A DNA stretch of 64,000 bases from contig QNGE01003522.1 of the NCBI GenBank assembly GCA_008508345.1, positions 16,681 through 80,680 on the forward strand. Reading direction: 5' to 3'. The stretch comes from Paragonimus westermani. Taxonomy: Eukaryota; Platyhelminthes; Trematoda; Plagiorchiida; Troglotrematidae. Numbering within the stretch: the stretch's first letter is position 1; every line of letters begins with the position of its first letter. The position numbers were made by a program, and so were the translations under genes. The notes beneath the pieces were generated by a model. That model did not search any database, was not told the origin of the DNA, and was given only the letters and a program-made list of their open reading frames with translations. Shown piece after piece: positions 23,771 to 35,940 of this stretch.

Positions 23771-25689
23771 AATCCGGGTTCCAATTCTTTCTGCAGTAGA
23801 CAAATGATCACAGCACATTTCTCTTTATGTCGTCACATCGGGGTGTATCTTTGGGGCAGATTGTGTGCGAGATGTTAAGACTTGCACTCGAAAACCAAAA
23901 CCAGTAGTTCTGTGTTGAGAAAAACGAACATGGCAAATAGAGACGAAGGTGAAATATTGTTTTCCATCAATGAATTGGACCGATGCAACTAGTATTGTTG
24001 AAGTGTTACTTATGACGACCGTAGCTCGATAGCGTCTTATTCTGGTGTTGTGTTACCAAAACATAAGATGTATAGAAACATCTCAGGTAGTTCATTAAAT
24101 ACTCATCAGTTCATTAAATGTTGGTATGTTTATAAGTCGATGTGTTCGCTGACAACGACTAACACGTTCATCTCGGATTCCTTTGAAAAACACGAGTGGC
24201 TTACATTTATAGATCGATGATGTGTCAACGGGATGACTGACTTTCTTGAATGTCCTGCTATAGACGGATTTATACAACGAACAAAATGGTAACACTGTCT
24301 GCTGACTGACTGTTAGACTTAAATTGGTTGGTTCTGTTTATTCCTAATTATAAGGACATCGTACTTCTTATATCCTGAGGCTATGACTAAGACCTAAACT
24401 TCCTCATATTTGGTCAGGATGTTATCACGATTGCACTCTGGCATGCGCTTATCTTCGTTACAAAATGGGCACGCATCTGTAGAGTCCTATGAGCATTTAT
24501 GAGTTTGTTTTAACTCAGGCTAATAAGAGTTATAGGTATGAGGTCACTGGTTACAATAAGAAACGAAGAAAGATCGAGTTAATTGGATTGCTCTGTCCAA
24601 TAGCTCAATCCCACCGCTGTATTTGTAAGGTGGGCCAGCTGTTGAAATATTTTTTGCTCTGTGTTTTTGTTTGCTATTGTAGTGATCAAGCTGACGGTGG
24701 GTTTATTAAAACCTACCAAAGAGTGGGTTTTTTTAGTCACTTTGTTTTTTCCTACCCATTATAAGTAGGCACGAAACTTTCCCCAGTTTTTACGTGATTG
24801 GTTGACGTATGTAAACCACTTTTGTTTACTTCCTCATTCTCGTTACTTTCTACATATGTACGCCAGTAACGCTAATTTCTGATCCGCTTTCCAATAGACT
24901 ATCTTACGTTCATTCTGTTCAGGCAGGTTTCTGAAGTCGTTTCAACATGAACACCAACAGATTAAGCTTTTGATATTTGGATGACAACAGTTTTTGTCTA
25001 CGTACGTCATTGGTCTATCACTTCCATGTATGTCCTCTGTTACAGGCTATTGATTGCGAATGGTCATCCGGGGTAAAGTCAGACAGATGAATGTGATATT
25101 TCGCCTACCTTCGTAACTTATTTATGACATACTGGAAGCGAACTACTAGTTTGCTTCTGTATTTTTCTTATTCCTCGTACTGTTCCTGTTGTTCACTCTA
25201 TAGTCTTTCCTCATATGTTTCTCCATTCCACCCATATCAAATCCCTTCCAGGAATCTTTCCTACCAGTTCCACAATTCCAACTTTTATCTGAAGTGAATA
25301 TCCCTACTGCGAAGGTATCAGTCGTGGGGCTTCGTTTGTCTTCTCTCACACGTGGTGGATTGAGTGTGTCTCGGTTGGCGGGTGTTCAACCATCTTGCAC
25401 GGCACAATACGTTCGCATAGGATCAAATGTTTGTCCTCCACACGATTTTGAAATGGTGGAGATTCGGTGGACTATCACTCTGTTCGTAGGATCCGAGGAA
25501 TTGGTTGATTTCGTTACACAATCACCTGACGGGTCCAGAAGCTACCCAAATCGAGTAGAGTTGTGGATTGCTGCTCTCAACCACACGATGATCCATTCCA
25601 AACTGAGGTTGGACTTATTGTATGGTATCTTTTGTACTTCACGACAGAAATGTTAGACCATCCTGTTTTCATTAGTATTTACGTTAGTT

Positions 25690-25815
25690 TCGCAGAGGAG
25701 CACCCGAATCGAGTTTCGTCATCGTTAGTGCTCATCAGTAGGTGGCGAGGCACTCGTGCTGAACACAGCGCCATCGACTTCATTAAGCACGACGGAATTA
25801 TTATATGTGATTGTT
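25690..25815 (-). repeat. SINE-like fragment with internal deletion
   Basis: GAGCACCCGAATCGAGTTTC and then GCGCCATCGACTTCATTAAG follow the order of the 39-kb copy, but most of the B-box part is missing. Confidence 0.5.
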
Positions 25816-26043
25816 AGGTCACTTTCTCTGATGGTATGAACGCCAACGGTGCAATAATCATGTGAGTGGTATACAGGCTTACTCAACGAGCTCCCCGATT
25901 GCTTGCCAGTAATGTATGCTTTCATAATTCCTACAGTATCATGATGGAAATGCTTATATTTTCGAAAGTTGTTCAGGAAAATTAGAAACTCAGCTTCGAC
26001 AAACAGATAGGCACGTCTTGAAACGGATACTTTTGAAAACGGC

Positions 26044-26118
26044 TATTCAGGAGTGAACAAAACCGTTAGAACACGAAAACTGGCAGTTTTCGTGTTCTAG
26101 CGGTTTTATTCAGGAGTG
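26044..26118. repeat. Near-perfect hairpin flanked by a 12-bp direct repeat
   Basis: Arms 26059-26082 and 26084-26107 pair over 24 positions with a single T/G mismatch (66/100) and a one-base centre (26083). TATTCAGGAGTG occurs at 26044-26055 and again at 26107-26118, directly outside or at the edge of the hairpin. This layout resembles a short foldback insertion with target-site duplication. Confidence 0.93.
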
Positions 26119-27327
26119 GTTTATTCCATTTTATCCGGAAATCCTTACACAAAGGAAGGCAACATATGCGGGTTCAGACTACACAGGATTTCCTTCAGCT
26201 GAGTCGTAGAGCCATTTGTCGTGAGACCTTCTGTGAGTATTGGGTTGGTATGCCCCACGGGTTTCCATTTGTGCTTAAATCGAGGATTTAGGCTGGTCGG
26301 TCAATCGAAAACTGCTTGTTCTGTATGAAAACAAACGCTACTAGAGACCAGTGTCTGTTATCCGATTTCTGGGAACGAGTTGACAACCGAGGCGTTATTT
26401 TTTGTCCTTTCAATACTTTTCAGCACATTGCTTTTTAATTTGTTTTACAGAAAATCATGTCTGCAAGTAAAGTATTTTCGTGGACTTGGCGACTTGAACA
26501 GGTTGTATGACACCTTGCGTCCGAGCAGTTGGGTGAAAAAAATGATGATATGTGAAGCACCATGTTCATTGTACTTGATATCCAATGGATCGGAGAGGGA
26601 TTATTGATAGTGGCTAAATTTGAAGGCCTTCGCATTGTCCCGTTAATACTCCCCAGCCTTGAGCCCAGTTTTGAGCTGTCTCGGCACACAAATGCCGGAG
26701 TATGCTGTTCAGTAGTCGAATTTGCGAATGCCCAGTCACGAAGAGATTAATGTAACTCCTGTTACCCATCAAGTAAACGCTCAGACATTGTCAAACGAAA
26801 CGAAAGAAAGATATTTTATTGACTGCTGTGGAATAGATACCTTCCTGCTTGTGCTTACGGTTTTCTCGTAGTCGTTTCTGAAAATTGTGATTAAGAAAAT
26901 TTCACACCCTGGGGATTATTTTGAAGTGTCGTGTTTTCTGACTGTCGAGTACTAATAATGATTTCCAGACCGTATATAATAAACCAGTGGGGGGTGTTTC
27001 TGTATTTTATTGTCGGATGTAGATTACGATGAATGATGTCGTTGTTTGACAACGCAACCACTATCGGGCTGTTTCTGCGTGTAATTGCTACTGAGTTCTT
27101 TGTTTTTTGAGAGTTTTTGCAGTGTGATGCTACGCAACTTATTTATTATGACCTAGTGTTTTGGTGGTCTGCTTCCACACATTGATAAGATGTCTGCTCG
27201 TGGCTTTGGTTCAAACGACTTCGAACTTTTTACGTCAAATAGAATCTGTTTCGATTTACCAGTTTTCCATTCCGATTGCAACCGTACTCAGCCTATGTTT
27301 CTTCATTTCTGTTTCCTCACTCTCTAG

Positions 27328-27628
27328 TGTCCAATGCCGGGGTATCCTGTTGGCCGTCTGCGAGGCTGCGCTACACAACTCATCGCTTGCTGGTGACACT
27401 TACACAACCCATCCTGCTATCCGTATCCCCGTCTCGTGGGTCACCTTCGTCGATCGTTGCTTTAGTCGCCTAAGCGATCGAGCACGGTTCCTATCAGCAT
27501 TTTCAATCGGTCCAAAGTGGTCTGCTTTGAATGATCCCACACTTTCAAGTGTGTCTCTCGTACTCGGCTTTCAGCCTGTTTGGATTACATCCAATGAACA
27601 TCCCGTCTCCGTGTCCCAGAGTTCTTAG
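27328..27628 (+). CDS. Possible terminal exon of an unrecognised gene
   Basis: A long pyrimidine-rich tract (TTTCTTCATTTCTGTTTCCT and onward) ends in CTCTAG at 27327. The downstream frame is open for about 99 codons: CRGILLAVCEAALHNSS, then HPAIRIPVSWVTFVDRCF, and a Ser-rich end before TAG. It needs two bases from an upstream exon. One candidate is the block after GTTTTACAG at about 26451, which could end AACAG|GTTG in the right phase. No family is recognised, and the open frame may be chance. Confidence 0.28.
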
Positions 27629-28069
27629 TTGCTCTTGGTGTGTCAACTTCAGCGTCGTATACACGCACACGCCCTCACAGTTTATTGCCTCTTGTACGCA
27701 CCTGGGATTTAATTATCCTTTTCTCATGTTTGTCTTTCAGAACAATCCAGTCGCTGTTGCTTGTGGTCGCGAAACTGCATTTTGGCTTTGGTTGGATTTG
27801 AATCCACCTATCTGTGCTCGGTACAGTCAGATGTATTGTTTCTACTCTCTGTCTGTGCTCATAGGAGAGCACTGGAGTGCCACTCCGGAAAAATTATTTT
27901 TTTTTTTGCTAGTCCACTTGGCTGTGTATGTGTTTGTCTTTTTGATATTCGCATATACTGGGCTACATTAGTCGTTTTAAACGCTCTGAACACGCGGATA
28001 CTGAGAGAACTACAAGCTCTTTGTGTTTGACACGGTCTTTTCTCTCATGCTGGTTGGCAAGCTATTTTT

Positions 28070-28195
28070 CAAACCAAGTTGAACATCATTCACATTAGAT
28101 CACTGCCTCCGCATTCAGGTAAACTTACCAGTCGGCCTCTTTCGAGAAAAAACGTAACACTTGCATTTCGCTCTTGTTAAGGTTGGCCGTAAACG
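28070..28195 (-). repeat. SINE-like fragment
   Basis: AAGTTGAACATCATTCACAT, then CGCATTCAGGTAAACTTACC, CAGTCGGCCTCTTTCG and TTTCGCTCTTGTTA, follow the left part of the 39-kb copy in the same orientation at roughly 75% by eye. Confidence 0.6.
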
Positions 28196-28329
28196 AAATT
28201 GGTCGAATTTTCAACCATGATACTCCAATCGTGTCTAATGCATGGTTAACGGCGTAGTAATTAACACGGTTGCCTTATCAAAAGCGTGACCGGAGTTCTT
28301 GTCCAGGCCGTGACAAGTATATACACTAT

Positions 28330-28445
28330 TAGCTAACTCTAACGAGGATGAACCTCGAGTCTAGCGCTTCTGTTCAAATCTGGCCAGCTGGAAAGTCTGT
28401 CTGAGTGCGAAGGCTGTGATCGAATGTGATGTTTAATTAACAGTC
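28330..28445 (+). repeat. SINE-like fragment, opposite orientation
   Basis: CCTCGAGTCTAGCGCTTCTG then GTCTGTCTGAGTGCGAAGGC and a GTGATGTTT end are the reverse complement of the same family. With the piece at 28070-28195 it forms an imperfect inverted pair. Confidence 0.58.
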
Positions 28446-30269
28446 GACTACACGTTAGTTGTATACACTAGATCGTTGGTTACGGCTTCACGTTTTACTT
28501 TTACAGAATTCTCCTTCGTTGACACGTGACAAGAGACAAGCGGTGTTCTTTATGTCAAAAAGTTTATCAGTTATATATGAAGCATGCGAGAATTTGCCCG
28601 TGGCAATCGTTGCAATCAATCATTCTGCCTGTTAGTAGTTCTTTCAATTGTCCAAATTATTCTGCTTGAAATGAGGCAGAATGAACCTTGCCACCTGAAC
28701 TGTTTGAACTGGACTTTGTACTAAGAAAACTTACCACTCTGACAGCTTCATGTTGACGGTCGAAGTGAGTTGAATGGTAACCACACGTGTCATTGCTCCA
28801 TCAGTTGAGTTCGGACATAAATGAGTTTGTTCAGGTTTGTCTTGAATTGGGCAGTCTCACAGTACGCAACCCCGACTTGTCGCCCAAACTGTGAAATCAC
28901 TAAGAATACCTTGGAGTGTAGAAATTTGACTAACAGAGCGTCACGTGTATCGGAAATGGTGTACTATTACTTGGTTTGAAGGTAATGAAAAGGTCACATC
29001 CAAGCTGATGGTCTTACTCATAAATACACATTTATTGCACCGAACCAAACGTTCATATCATTGTGATTTTACAGGTTGGGAACATCACAATAATTCCACC
29101 TACCTGCCTCTGTGTTGATGCATAGAGTAAAATCGTTAAATGTTATTAGAAACAATGAGCATATGAATATGAAGTGTGACAAAGCGACACTAACTTTGAA
29201 GTACAACTCACAAGTGGGTAGTGAACACATGGCGTACAAATCAGGAGAAATTGCCTTGCTGACGCTAATATTACACGTCGTACACTGTTTTGCAATTGTT
29301 CAGATAGTTGTGCTGTTTGGACACTCAGGATAGCGAATGTTTACGCAACGTCTCCACTTAAAACCGTCTACTAGTAACTGTGTCGCGACAGACGAGATGC
29401 TCTAAATTGGATATGCTCTAGCACTGAAGGTATGTTGTTTGGATTTCGGGCGATTCCTGTGACATTGCAGCCTCAGTGGCTGACTTGGGATTCGTTGCTT
29501 CCAACTGTGCTCGATGATTTGCCCTCGGTGATGCAACCGTTGATACAACCTCCTGTAGTTCAAAACTGAATCGCCTGACATGTCGATATTACACAGAAAG
29601 CTGACAGTCTAAACAACCTACCGAGTGAAGAAGGGGAGAAGTGCTATCGCACTCTTCGTAGCTTTACGGTTCATTCTCTCAAACAGCTTGATATCTCACT
29701 GTACGATCGGTATTCAACTCAAACTATGTGCGTGCGAATTGAACATCTAGGGGATTGCTCCAACCGAAACAACCGGCTTGACTTTCCAGATGTGTTGGAC
29801 ATCTCCATCGTCAAGGCACACGCAAACCTAGATCTTCTAAACAGTTTGAGCTCGTTGGCGACAGCATCGGACTTTCTACCTCTTACACGGTACCAAGCGC
29901 ATGACGAATATGTATAATCTTGCATTCTGATGAATTGGCCGGAGGCCGGTTCGTTTCGGCCCAGTGACACAAGTCATTAACGTCAGGTTGAAGCCTCTTA
30001 CTTTCTACTGTTTCTTGTCGTCTGCGTATAACAGTGACTGAGAACTTACGAAAACTGATAAAATGGAACTGGTCGAAGAATCCTGATGCATACTGTCAGT
30101 TGTGGAATTCCAGCCAGATTGTTCGTCATTTACTTTTAGATGGAAGCGTTGATTTGGGGGTAGTCGATTACATTCGTTTCTGCAAAATGATTTTGAGAAA
30201 TCCTGGAGGATAAGATCCATCGGCTTACCTTAATTTATTGTTGATTTAATGTTTGCCTAGAGCCAGTTT

Positions 30270-30345
30270 GTGTTGGATGAGGCTGCGGTGGCTTCTCTTA
30301 CAGACGAGAAGACCGAAGTTCGAATCTGTCTTTGTGGAATCTTTT
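30270..30345 (+). repeat. tRNA-like SINE head
   Basis: GGCTGCGGTGG resembles a pol III A box and AGTTCGAATC a B box, about 40 bp apart, as in the heads of the family at 39 and 44 kb but more diverged. Confidence 0.4.
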
Positions 30346-30594
30346 ACTTTCTACCAATGTGGGCTTGCCGAAGGATTCGAGACCAGGTGAACACCGAAGT
30401 AGTTAATACGCCAAGGCTGGACGAACATCCATTTGTCGGTTTCCAATTCGATTATTGCTGTTGAAGCCGAAGTGAACAATTGGTGGTACGCTTGAATGAG
30501 AGAACCAGAAGAAATCGGTTACGATTTGTGCTCATTTGGCACGCAGCCTTGAGCGTATGGTTTGTGTGAAAACCGAAACAACCGCACTTGAATG

Positions 30595-30705
30595 AAAAGT
30601 TTAAGTCGTTTCGTTCTAATTCGAGCTTATCAGTGGTGCGCATTCTTGCCACAACGAGGATTTGAACTCCGGGTAAGTTTTCGTGACGTTAGTGTGTTGA
30701 TCACT
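30595..30705 (-). repeat. SINE-like fragment with B-box
   Basis: TCGTTCTAATTCGAGCTTAT then CAGTGGTGCGCATTCTTGCC and GGATTTGAACTCCGG match 39160-39215 closely. Confidence 0.62.
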
Positions 30706-31849
30706 ATGCAACGACCGAACTATCGTGTGGACGATGAGCCACAATGGCCACAGGAAGTAAACGTTGATGTTATTTGGGTGCTTAAGATGGGCTGCTTATT
30801 GCTGACCAATGAAGCTCCATGAGCTTTAAGTATTCATCGGGATGTTAGCGGTCTTGCAGCACCGGCGTTAGACCTGTAGTCGATGTTTTTTGATAGGAAA
30901 TGCGAAGTTTCGTCCTCTCTGAGTATCGTTCGTTAAGGGGTGTGCCAATGCTTCTTGGCCTTGGTTTTCGGCTTTCTGTTTGCGGTGCTAATGGATCTGC
31001 GCAACTGCAAGTTTTTTGCCGGCTGTTGTGACTGACGGAAAGCGTTAAAGATCATTTCTTGATCGAGATTATTGTAACAGTGTTTTAGCGTGCTAACGTG
31101 TTTTCTGGCGTATGTACGCATTGAATGAGCTCCCATGCATTCCAGCTATGAAACCGTGATACTAAGTGCACGCATTTAGAAAAAAAAGTGGTACTTCAAA
31201 GCTATAAGATTCCATTGAGCTTCTTCCTTACATCCATTGGTCTCTTCCAGTTGCTTTCGTTTAGTCCGCACGGAATAGCTTATCTAATTGGTTCCAGTTT
31301 TTCGAAAAAAAATCGACACTTTTTGTGGAGATAAGTTTAAATACTTGTAAATGACGTAATGTAATAACTGCTGCCAATGCGACTCACGATCTGCTGCAGC
31401 AATCGGCCGAATATTAGAAAGAAAGATAAAAGCGATTGTTTGGCACACTACTAATATGACACTTTAAATAATCATGCCTTGAAAATTTTCATCTCAAAAA
31501 TCTCTATTTTAATGACTCTACCTCAATCAGGGTGGTTAAAGTGTTCGATCAGACTGGATTATTCGCGAGCCGCACGGCCATCTTACCAACGTAGCAGAAA
31601 GTATACGAATGAACGTGAGAAATCCGAGAAGAATAATCTGCCGACTGATAATGCTCTGCGCATGAAGTCAATATCTATAGACGCTGCACACCGTAGCCAT
31701 TACGTGGTGCGATTGAATTACTTTGGTTTAGTTCGACTGAAAACACGTCTGGTTCGGTTTTTCCATACGTGCGGTTTTTCCGCCGCATTCTTTTTCAGTT
31801 TGCAACACTGCATATACTTGGAGGAGACCCGGCGGCGGAAACTCTGGGT

Positions 31850-31926
31850 TTCAGCTGGATTGGAACCATTGACAGAAACAGAATGCCCACGCGCAATAAG
31901 CGCTCTATCAGTTGAGCTACGAAGTT
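31850..31926 (-). repeat. tRNA-derived sequence (SINE head or tRNA pseudogene)
   Basis: On the minus strand TAGCTCAACTGATAGAG (31919-31903) is a good A box with D-arm, and GGTTCCAATCC (31867-31857) a good B box. The acceptor stem does not close and the T stem pairs at only about three positions, so a working tRNA is unlikely. A second B-box-like GGTTCAAATCC lies on the + strand at 32060-32070. Confidence 0.5.
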
Positions 31927-32694
31927 ACACTAGGAACTCCAAAGTTTCACATTTACACTCAGTTACCCACCCGACCCACTGTTGCCTATGGAAGGCACCA
32001 ACTGATCCAGTGGTTCGACTACCCAAGCAGGGTTTCTCAACAGTTCACGCAGTTGAGTTGGTTCAAATCCAGCCGAAGCTCACATTTTGGCGACTGGATC
32101 TCACCTCAATTTAAGTCTGCCACACTATTTATAAGTAATACTTCTGTATCTCTTGCTATGTACACGAGTTAATGGGACTTCTAAAATACGTAGGAATGTC
32201 GAACCAATGAGCCCGATCCGTGTTTCTTCATCGCTTACAACAAACCAGGGTGTAGATGAGGCCAGTGCAACGCTTATATATACGACGGCGAAGACCGTCG
32301 TGATTCGATTACATTATTCGGTGTAGTTTGTCATAAGGTGTTCACCCAAGTTACTGATGTTCCCTTGGCCCGTAACTCCTCGTTCACCGAAATTTGCGAT
32401 ATCCACAATGAGTTAAGGTGAACGGTTTGCTTTATTCGTCCTATCAGCGGACATGTCCGAAATGTTTGCTTTCTCGATATCTGACGGTGACAAACATCCC
32501 ATTCACGCGTTCTAAGCAGCTCTCGTGCGCGGCTTGAGAATATCTTGACAACATGTTCGTCAACTTGACTGTTTTTGTTATCCTCACCAAATTGTCAGTA
32601 ACAGATTTCAAAGCAACAGCCGTCTGGTGTTGTCTTCAGGATGGGAGATCGTGTGTTTTAGCCGTTGATTGATGTGCAGAATACTGTTGAATGA

Positions 32695-32802
32695 TTAGAT
32701 TTCAAGCTGAACATCATTCACATTTCGTCAACGAGCCTGGCTGGAAGGTCTATTTGAATGCAAGAGGTGCGATAAAATGCGAGTGATGTTCAACCTGAAG
32801 TT
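32695..32802. repeat. Two SINE tail ends in inverted orientation
   Basis: TTCAAGCTGAACATCATTCA (left) and GTGATGTTCAACCTGAAG (right) are reverse complements and both match the terminal segment of the SINE-like family. The right part also carries GGAAGGTCTATTTGAATGCA. Confidence 0.5.
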
Positions 32803-35439
32803 CGCTGAATCTATGACTACTCATCAAGAATGAATAGGCTGTCAAAATTCTTCATGCTAAATCTATTGTGAAACTTGGATTTAGCCTAGGTTCAAAACAA
32901 CGATTGAAATGGTTTGCTTTAATGTGATGGATGGAGTAACATTTCGGCTAAATGAGCACCCTGAACTCCCAGCTGTCTCACGGTTGGATTCCACTACTTA
33001 TCCATCCCGTTGAGGTCATCTAGGCCGTTGCGGCTGAAGTGTCACAACGCTACTGTTAAAATTTGGAGCTCCGATTTGTGAGGGTTGTTTCTTCTCTGCC
33101 AGAAGACGCATTAGCAAAGCATGATTTAGGTGATTTATTGGGAAAGGCAGTAGTTTCCAGAACGTTCATGCATACACGTTTTAAACGCACTCCGGTTGAA
33201 TTCTTAACAGCTTAGTTAAGCTGCACATCAGAACATAGGGCTCTGTCCAAGCTTTCGAACAGCCCCCGGAAAATTCCTATATGATCAGAACTAATGATGT
33301 GACGAAAAATTGTTTTCGATTATTCTTTCTCAAGTCAATACAATTACATAGGTTTCATCAAGACATCAAACGACAAACCGCAAAAAGAAGTGAGTGTTAG
33401 CGAATGACAATTGAAGCTACTACTAGACTCCAAACAATAGTTTGTTAAGCTCAGATCGGACATCGATTGGATGTCTAACTGTATTAAATAATCGACGGTC
33501 ATAAGTAATCGACAAACAACAACAAAATTTGTAACCAGCATGGCTTTAAAGTCACTTTTAGACAAAATGAAGGACCATCGGAATGTATGGTCACTAGTCG
33601 TGGCACGATTTAAAGGTAACGATCAAACGTTCATTGATTAGAAGTATGAAATGCACGGTGGACCTCGTGAATTTTAAACAACTCAAGTACAACGGTTTAT
33701 CGGTCACACGGGCCCGTTTCGATCTGGAAACTACACTGCTGCGGTTAGCCAAACAGATCTCCGACTTCAGATCACGCGCCAAATGGGAAATAGAAATGCG
33801 TGTGGGTGATAGGTTAACGAATTCACCCTCTGTCTTTAAACAGATTGGCACCATCAGTCCATAAAATGGCCTCCTACATTCGGTAGTACTTTACGACGCC
33901 CACCTAATTCACGTTCCACGCGGCAAGGCATGTCTGCGATTCGGTGCATTTTTAACACGGTGTGTCAGTGACGATGACCAAACGCATTCACTTGTAGCAG
34001 GCTGATGATATTTTGTGTGCATGATAGTTAAAATCCAATGATAGGTATTAAACGTTGGACTGAAAACTGTTTTTGAATAACGCTTCTCTAGGAGCGTTGC
34101 GGCTACAAACGTCCCTACCTAAGTTATTGATCTAGTGACTGAAAAATACGCTTGACTTGTGAAGCTGTTCACCACTAAACGTCAATTACTGTACATGTGG
34201 AAGTACACAACGACGAACACAAACCATTTGGCATGATTGACTTGTTTCCGCAACGGTTGCCGACACTGCAGTGCCAGTTTCTTTGTTGATATGTTCCACG
34301 TAACATACGTGTATGTTTCCCGATGTCTATCTCAGGTTTCGATCTTTCTGATTGGAAGAGACACTGCTCGTATCAGACGGGAGTTGTTCTGTTTGATGTG
34401 TGTCACACCAGTTATTACTGATGCGATGCATCAAATACCGGTCTGAAAACCATCACGCAGAACAGTGATGACGAGAGCGCAAGTGAATATCCATTCCCGG
34501 TCATTGTGAGTGGTTTCAGTAACTTTCCCTCACGTTTGATGGGACGATGGTTTAGTAGCATAGGAATGGGATTCGCGTGCTTCGTATGCATACCTTTTAC
34601 AACAGAGTGGTACAGGAAAGCAGTACTCAGGAACAAGGCACTGTTCCGAGCGCGTTGTTGTGGGGAGATGAAACATCTGGATATACGAGATGTGATTCAA
34701 CCTACGTCATCAAAGCGGAAGATCTGAAGAGGCGATACGAAGTGCCAGGCTGGATGAGAACAGGTGAAAAGACGACGGTAGATAATTGAGTTTCTTGTTG
34801 GTAATCTGGAGAGCAACTGAACAAGTGTGAGATTACCGATAGAAGAATTGAATCAGCTATTATTCCGTTACACCGATAACGTTCAATTTCAGTTCTTCGG
34901 TGGGTCATTTTGGTAAAAGGACAGAGTAGCAGTGAGGTCACCAATGAGACTATCACTAGCTGATGCTTGTGGCAAAGCTTGAGAATGCTGTCAGAAACGC
35001 AGATTAACTGGGTGACAATATGTAGGTGTTGTTATATGTGTCGCATGAATTAATAAGCCCAGGGGAAACAGCGCAGCGTTTCACTTCACCTCGAAAGAAT
35101 AACCGTTTCAACATGAAGCTCGAATCACTCAAAAGTGTCTCGATTCTACAGATCTCCTTGTGCAGTTGTTCGGATGGGACGATACAAAGGAAATTACTCT
35201 GTGGATTAACCTGGACTATGTAATTTACGAAGTTTAGTGGGTTTTTTAATTTTTCCCAATGTCTAGTTGACGAAACTACGAAAATCTGTTCGAAAGATAC
35301 CTTAGGTGGGGAAAGCAATTCACAGTTAGCGTACTATTTGAAAACCGCTACTCAGTACAGTTTATTCATAGTATATGTTAAGTAGCGCAAAATTAGGCAA
35401 ACCGCACATTGAGGTCAAAACGTTTGCCTAAAGTTTGTT

Positions 35440-35940
35440 GACTTTTCAGAGCAATAATGCCTCAGAAAATCTAAATAGCAGGCTTAGCTCAACCCAAAGA
35501 GAGACCTATCTTGCAATCAAACTACGATTTCAATTTAATTGCATACCAATTTTACGCCTTGACTTGAAAGATGCATTGTCTGCTCATGCTGCCTGTTACC
35601 ATGTATACCATTTTGTTTGTTCATATGGAGCGAGTTGTATGCGCTACACGACGCATCCGGTATGGCTGCCTGGTGACACGGCAAAATCTCACTCTTCTTC
35701 GATCTGTATGTATCTAATGGAAGTCAACCAGGCAATCCGTTTTAAAAATCCATTCTATTCTGTCTATCGTATCAATGCTTTACAATCAAAGCAGATTAAC
35801 GGTCGCTTGTTCGCGATCACAAATGCCATCATCATCAGCCAACTCTCTCCCTCATTTTTTATAAATAAGCGTCTCATCAAAACAATCAACACCCCATGAC
35901 CCTGTGTTCAAGTTCGAACTAAACAGGTTACGAAATCACA
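35440..35940 (+). mobile_element. Penelope-like element fragment, GIY-YIG endonuclease end
   Basis: One long + frame reads SENLNSRLSSTQRETYLAIK, LKDALSAHAACYHVYHFVCS with YGASCMRY in place of the usual CGASYIGR, and later LSPSFFINKRLIKTINTP. These are the connector and GIY-YIG endonuclease blocks of Penelope-like elements in the correct order. The catalytic YIG is degraded to a C-M-R sequence. No RT part lies upstream, so it is a truncated copy. Confidence 0.68.

Noticed and set aside
31479..32114. 211-codon open frame on the + strand
   Set aside because: It runs through the tRNA-like repeat and changes character along its length with no domain, so it is probably a chance frame over repeat DNA.
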